From: Phytoseiulus persimilis
Lineage: Eukaryota > Arthropoda > Arachnida > Mesostigmata > Phytoseiidae
NCBI GenBank assembly: GCA_037576195.1
Contig: CM075101.1
Location: 47,740,001-47,804,000, forward strand
Length of the DNA: 64,000 nt
Reading direction: 5' to 3'
The translations under genes and the position numbers were made by a program. This document shows, in pieces, positions 59,431 to 64,000 of this stretch (its first letter is position 1; each line of letters starts with the position of its first letter). The notes under the pieces were generated by a model. The model was not told where the DNA came from. It did not search any database and saw only the letters and a program-made list of their open reading frames with translations.

Positions 59431-61021
59431 GTATTCGATGATCTGTCGTGGGAGAGCGACGGTTGCTGGGGAGTCTCTCCCAGCCACACTGGGAGATTTG
59501 GTTGGATTCCATGATTTCACGCTCGAAGGGTGTCTTCCGATAAACATCGTGTTGTTTGCAGTCTGGCTCGTCCTGGTTTCTGCGTGCGCCGCGCAGCAAT
59601 GCACCTTCAAGGATAGCGGGGTAAGACCTAAAGAAGCTCCTCAAAAACAGAGTGGATTACGAGACGAGTGCTAATGAAAGAGTGAGACAGGAGCCCGACA
59701 AGGAGAAGGCGACAGCTGGGGCGAGGTGGACCGCTCGCCCACGACGAGAGTGGATGAGAAACTTGCAGCGAGAACGAGTGAGCATTAGGCGAAGTAGAGG
59801 GCGGGAAGGGACAGGCGGGCGGGCTCGAGACGGGTAACAGGCTTTTGGGCACGGACAGGCTTGAGGTAATCCTCGTATGAGGAGCTCTGGCTTCTCAGGA
59901 AACGGCATCGGCTCGTTCCGTATCGCGGGTCACGGAGCGCTCGAAACTACGACTGGCGAATCTTCGCAGACAATCCTGTAATGTGCCAACGCGGAGCGTA
60001 ATCCCGGGTGGGGAATCTCCTTTCTCCGTCGGCCTCCCATCAGTTCTCACTTTTTGCGCATAACACGATTCATCGTGAGTCATCAGAATCCGTCACGACT
60101 GACACGGTCGGAGCGAATTTCTTGATGCGACGAATTGGTCCGCGCGTGCGTCTGGCTGGCCCGCTGGCCGTGGCGACAACGTTGGAGGATACGTGCGCGA
60201 CCGCACTTCCGCGGGAGTCGGGCTCGGTGGGCAATCGGCGTCAGAGTACATGGACTTCAAGGATTGTTTTGTTCCACAGTTCAAGCAATGCGTGAACAAC
60301 TACACAAACTGGGTCCAAGTTCAACTGGCTCAAGTCAAAGAGTTCACGGTGCGAATCATCAATGCCATTCCTGAACCTCAAGAGCAGCATGAAGAGGCGC
60401 ACATTCCGCATCGCCCGCATCCCCAATCCGCTCCTCTGCTGCGGACTCACAAGATGCTCCAACATCGAGTCGCACGGGCCATCGAGGACAATGACTTAGA
60501 CTCGTCTGAGGAATTCGTAACAACTGCTGCCCCCGTCAAGCACGACTCCGATCGTCAATACACCCACGCCACGCTGTCTTCCGCTGAGCCCGCTCTCGGG
60601 CGGGGTCTGACCTGGCAACAGTACAAGCGAGAAGTGATTCGCGTCGTTGAAACGATTCTCGACAACGCTGGTCTCGAGTAGGTTCCGTCAGCTGAGCATG
60701 GAGCAACGTGCGAGCGCTCTGACAAAATCTATTCATACGTGATCTGATCCTTCCAGAATGACGAACGGAGTCGAGACCATGACCCACGCTGGAGGGGTGC
60801 ATGACGTCCGCTCGCTGATCTGCATCTATAGCAGTCTCTCGACCATCACAGTCAAGGGCGCGGTGGCATTGAACGAGGTGTACAAGAAGCTGGACAAAGA
60901 AAAGCGGCCCCGGTTCGAGAAGGGGCTCGCGTTCCCTCTCCTCATGGCCTCTAAGCGTGTCGGCGATATGCATAAGAGCATGGAGAAAGAGATCAAGAAC
61001 TGCTACTTCCTCCTGGTTTGA
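59409..61021 (+). CDS. Secreted protein of unknown family, four exons, about 258 aa
   Basis: Proposed exons 59409-59430, 59562-59620, 60247-60677 and 60757-61021, with matching phases and a TGA stop. The first two join to MRSFSVTVWLVLVSACAAQQ, a textbook signal peptide with likely cleavage near the AAQQ/C boundary. The mature part begins with Cys-containing segments (QQCTFKDSG, KDCFVPQFKQC), then an amphipathic stretch (VQVQLAQVKEFTVRIINAIP). A variable His/Pro-rich and acidic middle follows, then a helical C-terminal half (QQYKREVIRVVETILDNAGL and VKGAVALNEVYKKLDKEKR) ending NCYFLLV. I do not recognise the family; no catalytic motif is seen. A TATA box sits 65 bp upstream. The acceptor of exon 3 is weak. 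A GTTTGA at 61017 could alternatively be a donor leading to more exons. Confidence 0.75.
59562..59620 (+). CDS. Secreted-protein exon 2: signal-peptide core
   Basis: TTGTTTGCAG acceptor at 59552-59561; encodes WLVLVSACAAQQCTFKDSG. Donor GTAAGA at 59621. The open frame also extends left to an ATG at 59438, but that would place 35 polar residues before the hydrophobic core. Confidence 0.75.
60247..60677 (+). CDS. Secreted-protein exon 3
   Basis: Start placed at GTCAGAG/TAC, the phase-0 acceptor adjoining clear coding sequence (YMDFKDCFVPQFKQC). The frame is open further left, so the start is uncertain by up to about 130 bp. The donor is GTAGGT at 60678, which hides an apparent in-frame TAG: the split Glu codon GA/A then leads into ATGACGAAC. 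Confidence 0.72.
60757..61021 (+). CDS. Secreted-protein exon 4: C terminus
   Basis: CTTCCAG acceptor at 60750-60756, phase 2. Encodes MTNGVETMTHAGGVHDVRSL through NCYFLLV and TGA. Alpha-helical and Lys-rich, with Cys residues in SLICIYSS and KNCYF. Confidence 0.78.
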
Positions 61022-61960
61022 GCAACTGACGAGCTCATCTAGAATTTCTTCCAAACATGAAAGACAAGTTCTGGAAGATCCTTAGTAATCTTTGCATGAG
61101 GTCGGGTAGCGGGGAGCAAATCCTGCGGTCGAATATCAGAAGAAAGAATGGGTTTCAGAGTGAGCAAACGGCTTCGAGGAGATCCGACACCAATCAGGAC
61201 AGATACGACTGACGAAACCGGTCACCGTGAACGGACATCGATTTCTCCAAACGATTGAAGAGCTCAGATTGGGAACGTCGTTACTTCAAAGTTCCTATGA
61301 TCGAGTTTTCAGTCGAAAATTCATCGAGCCGTCACCCGACCACGTTATTTCGCGCTTTCCTGGGAAAACGCAAAAAGTGAAGAGAAACAAAAAGTTGAGA
61401 GTTTTCAAGAATAGCGCGAAATAACGTTGTCGGAAATCGATTCGATGAATTTCTGACTGAAAACTGGACTTTCAGAAATTGGGAGTTGAAACGTTTTGAA
61501 TCTCAGTAGACTGCTTAAGACTTCTCAAAAAAAACTGAAAACTTGTCACCTTATTCTGCTCTCGTTGTTCGCACCTATCAAGGCCGACCTCTGTGTCGGG
61601 CGGGTCGTTCTGTGCTGTTCCATCTTGCCATTTCGGCGGGAGCGCTTTAGAGCGGGATCCAGGTGCTGGTCCATGCTCTTCTTCGTGAGATCTACAGTTT
61701 GGCGCCCGTCGGGGGGTCTCAATCCCTCGACGGTTGCCATGGGGCCGCACCTTCCCCATGGGCCTATATGGATACACTAGCCGGCCTTCGGCCGACTACG
61801 CTGGCCGACCCGTCCCTTGCTTCGGGAGTCTACTGCTGACAGACACACATCGCCTTAAATGTAGTGTCATGAGACCTTCGGGAGTGGCCACCGATTCTCG
61901 AAAGGGTTCTGACCTGGAATCGAGGCACTTTCCTCTCTCTTCACTCGGTCAGCATCATGG
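61022..61960. other. No recognised gene; 3' flank of secreted-protein gene
   Basis: I see no coding or RNA feature and no canonical AATAAA in this stretch. The last part grades into the minisatellite that starts at about 61961. Confidence 0.5.
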
Positions 61961-64000
61961 TCTCGAGAAGTATGGTCAGATTGGTGTCGTAATCACCCCT
62001 CCAGATTCGGAGAAGCATGGTCAGATTGGTCCCGGAATCACCCCTCCAGGTTTTGAAAAGTATGCTTAGATTTGTCTCGGAATCAGCCCTCCAGAGCTGG
62101 AAACTAATGGCCAGATTGGTCTCGGAATCACCCCTCCAGAGTTGGAAACTAATGGCCAGATTGGCACCGGAATCACCCCTCCAGAGTTGGAAACTAATGG
62201 CCAGATTGGCACCGGAATCACCCCTCCAGAGTTGAAAACTAATGGCCAGATTGGTCTCGGAATCACCCCTCCAGAGTTGGAAAGTAATGGCCAGATTGGT
62301 CTCAGAATCCCCCCTCCAGAGTTGGAAAGTAATGGCCAGATTGGTACCGGAATCACCCCTCCAGAGTTGAAAACTAATGGCAAGATTGGTCTCGGAATCA
62401 CCCCTCCAGAGTTGGAAAGTAATGGCCAGATTGGTCTCAGAATCCCCCCTCCAGAGTTGGAAAGTAATGGCCAGATTGGTACCGGAATCACCCCTCCAGA
62501 GTTGGAAACTAATGGCCAGATTGGCACCGGAATCACCCCTCCAGAGTTGGAGACTAATGGCCAGATTGGTCTCGGAATCACCCCTCCAGAGTTGGAAAGT
62601 GATGGCCAGATTGGTCTCAGAATCACCCCTCCAGAGTTGGAAAGTCATGGCCAGATTGGTTCCGGAATCACCCCTCCAGAGTTGGAAAGTAATTGCCAGA
62701 TACGTTCCGGAATCACCCCTCCAGCGTTGGAAAGTAATGGCCAGATTGGTCTCGGAATCACCCCTCCAGAGTTGGAAAGTAATGGCCAGATTGGTCTCGG
62801 AATCACCCCTCCAGAGTTGGAAAGTAATGGCCAGATTGGTCTCGGAATCACCCCTCCAGAGTTGGAAAGTAATGGCCAGATTGATACCGGAATCACCCCT
62901 CCAGAGTTGGAAAGTAATTGCCAGATAGGTTCCGGAATCACCCCTCCAGAGTTGGAAAGTAATGGCCAGATTGGTCTCGGAATCACCCCTCCAGAGTTGA
63001 AAACTAATGGCCAGATTGGTCTCGGAATCACCCCTCCAGAGTTGGAAAGTGATGGCCAGATTGGTCTCGGAATCACCCCTCCAGAGTTGGAAAGTAATGG
63101 CCAAATTGGTCTCGGAATCACCCCTCCAGAGTTGGAAAGTAATGGCCAGATTGGTCTCGGAATCACCCCTCCAGACTTGGAAAGTGATAGTCAGATTGGT
63201 CTCGGAATCAACCCTCCAGAGTTGGAAAGTAATGGCCAGATTGGTACCGGAATCACCCCTCCAGAGTTGGAAACTAATGGCGAGATTGATACCGGAATCA
63301 CCCTTCCAGAGTTGGAAACTAATGGCCAGATTGGCACCGGAATCACCCCTTCTGAGTTGAAAACTAATGGCAAGATTGGTCTCGGAATCACCCCTCCAGA
63401 GTTCGAAAGTAATGGCCAGATTGGTCTCAGAATCCCCCCTCCAGAGTTGGAAAGTAATGTCCAGATAGGTACCGGAATCACCCCTCCAGAGTTGGAAACT
63501 AATGGCCAGATTGGCACCGGAATCACCCCTCCAGAGTTGGAAACTAATGGCCAGATTGGTCTCGGAATCACCCCTCCAGAGTTGAAAACTAATGGCCAGA
63601 TTGGTCTCAGAATCCCCCCTCCAGAGTTGGAAAGTGATGGCCAGATTGGTCTCAGAATCACCCCTCCAGAGTTGGAAAGTAATGGCCAGATTGGTCTCGG
63701 AATCACCCCTCCAGAGTTGGAAAGTAATGGCCAGATTGGTCTCGGAATCACCCCTCCAGAGTTGGAAAGTAATGGCCAGATTGGTCTCGGAATCACCCCT
63801 CCAGAGTTGGAAAGTAATGGCCAGATTGGTCTCGGAATCACCCCTCCAGAGTTGGAAACTAATGGCCAGATTGATACCGGAATCACCCTTCCAGAGTTGG
63901 AAACTAATGGCCAGATTGGCACCGGAATCACCCCTCCAGAGTTGAAAACTAATGGCAAGATTGGTCTCGGAATCACCCCTCCAGAGTTGGAAAGTAATGG
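61961..64000. repeat. 45-bp minisatellite, about 45 tandem units, continues past window end
   Basis: The consensus unit reads GGAATCACCCCTCCAGAGTT then GGAAAGTAATGGCCAGATTG then GTCTC. Units differ by a few recurrent substitutions (AAAGT/AAACT, GGTCTC/GGCACC/GATACC, AGAATCCCC for GGAATCACC, GTTGAAA for GTTGGAA). The first units (61961-62100) are the most diverged, with AAGTATGG and AAGCATGG in place of AAGTAATGG. As 45 is divisible by 3, several frames on both strands stay open for long distances; this alone does not show coding. The array runs into the right edge of the window, so its full size is unknown. Confidence 0.98.

Noticed and set aside
59438-59620. ATG at 59438 as the start of the secreted protein
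   Set aside because: It would put a long polar N terminus before the signal core; splicing 59430 to 59562 gives a standard signal peptide from the first ATG.
60679-60681. In-frame TAG between exons 3 and 4 of the secreted-protein gene, suggesting readthrough or a broken gene
   Set aside because: The G before it starts a good donor (GTAGGT at 60678) whose phase 2 joins exactly to the exon at 60757, so the stop is intronic.
62017-63945. Plus-strand frames of the MARLVSESPLQSWKV repeat
   Set aside because: Alternative frame of the minisatellite, interrupted by stops wherever the unit has GTTGAAA.

Overview
The window is eukaryotic nuclear DNA. Genes are split into short exons with GT..AG introns, CpG is not depleted, base composition is near 50% GC, and there are no operons or bacterial-style genes. 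The best-supported gene is an invertebrate Epac (RAPGEF4/RAPGEF3 family, cAMP-activated Rap exchange factor). Together with a mariner-derived element, a decayed PIF1-like (Helitron-type) helicase and a small spliced secreted-protein gene, this suggests an invertebrate, most likely an arthropod. I cannot name the species.

Layout. 1-12,901: no gene recognised; probably intron or upstream DNA of Epac, because the first Epac exon I can place begins with a splice acceptor. 12,902-45,496 (+): Epac, 19 exons that join in one uninterrupted frame of 2,979 nt (992 codons plus stop). The order is the end of a first cAMP-binding module, a Gln-rich linker, DEP, a second cyclic-nucleotide-binding domain, REM, a Ras-association-like domain and the CDC25-homology GEF domain. 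Exons 8 and 9 are separated by a 23.3-kb intron (16,614-39,950) that may hold further transcription units, none of them proven. 45,497-54,355: no recognised gene. 54,356-54,795 (-): remnant of a PIF1-like helicase of Helitron type. 55,213-56,497: a 1.29-kb mariner-type non-autonomous element with inverted repeats of about 410 bp flanked by TA, enclosing a broken N-terminal fragment of a mariner transposase. 59,344-61,021 (+): a TATA promoter and a four-exon gene for a secreted protein of about 258 residues, family unknown. 61,961-64,000: a minisatellite of 45-bp units (about 45 copies, running off the window end).

Epac and the secreted-protein gene lie on the same strand about 14 kb apart, and nothing suggests a functional link. 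Epac would couple cAMP to Rap GTP loading. The second gene has a clean signal peptide, so its product should be exported. The 54-64 kb part is the repeat-rich part of the window.

Limits. Exon boundaries were placed by eye from splice signals, reading frame and remembered similarity to vertebrate Epac2; no alignment or search was run. Most long open frames in this 50% GC sequence look like chance and are not annotated.
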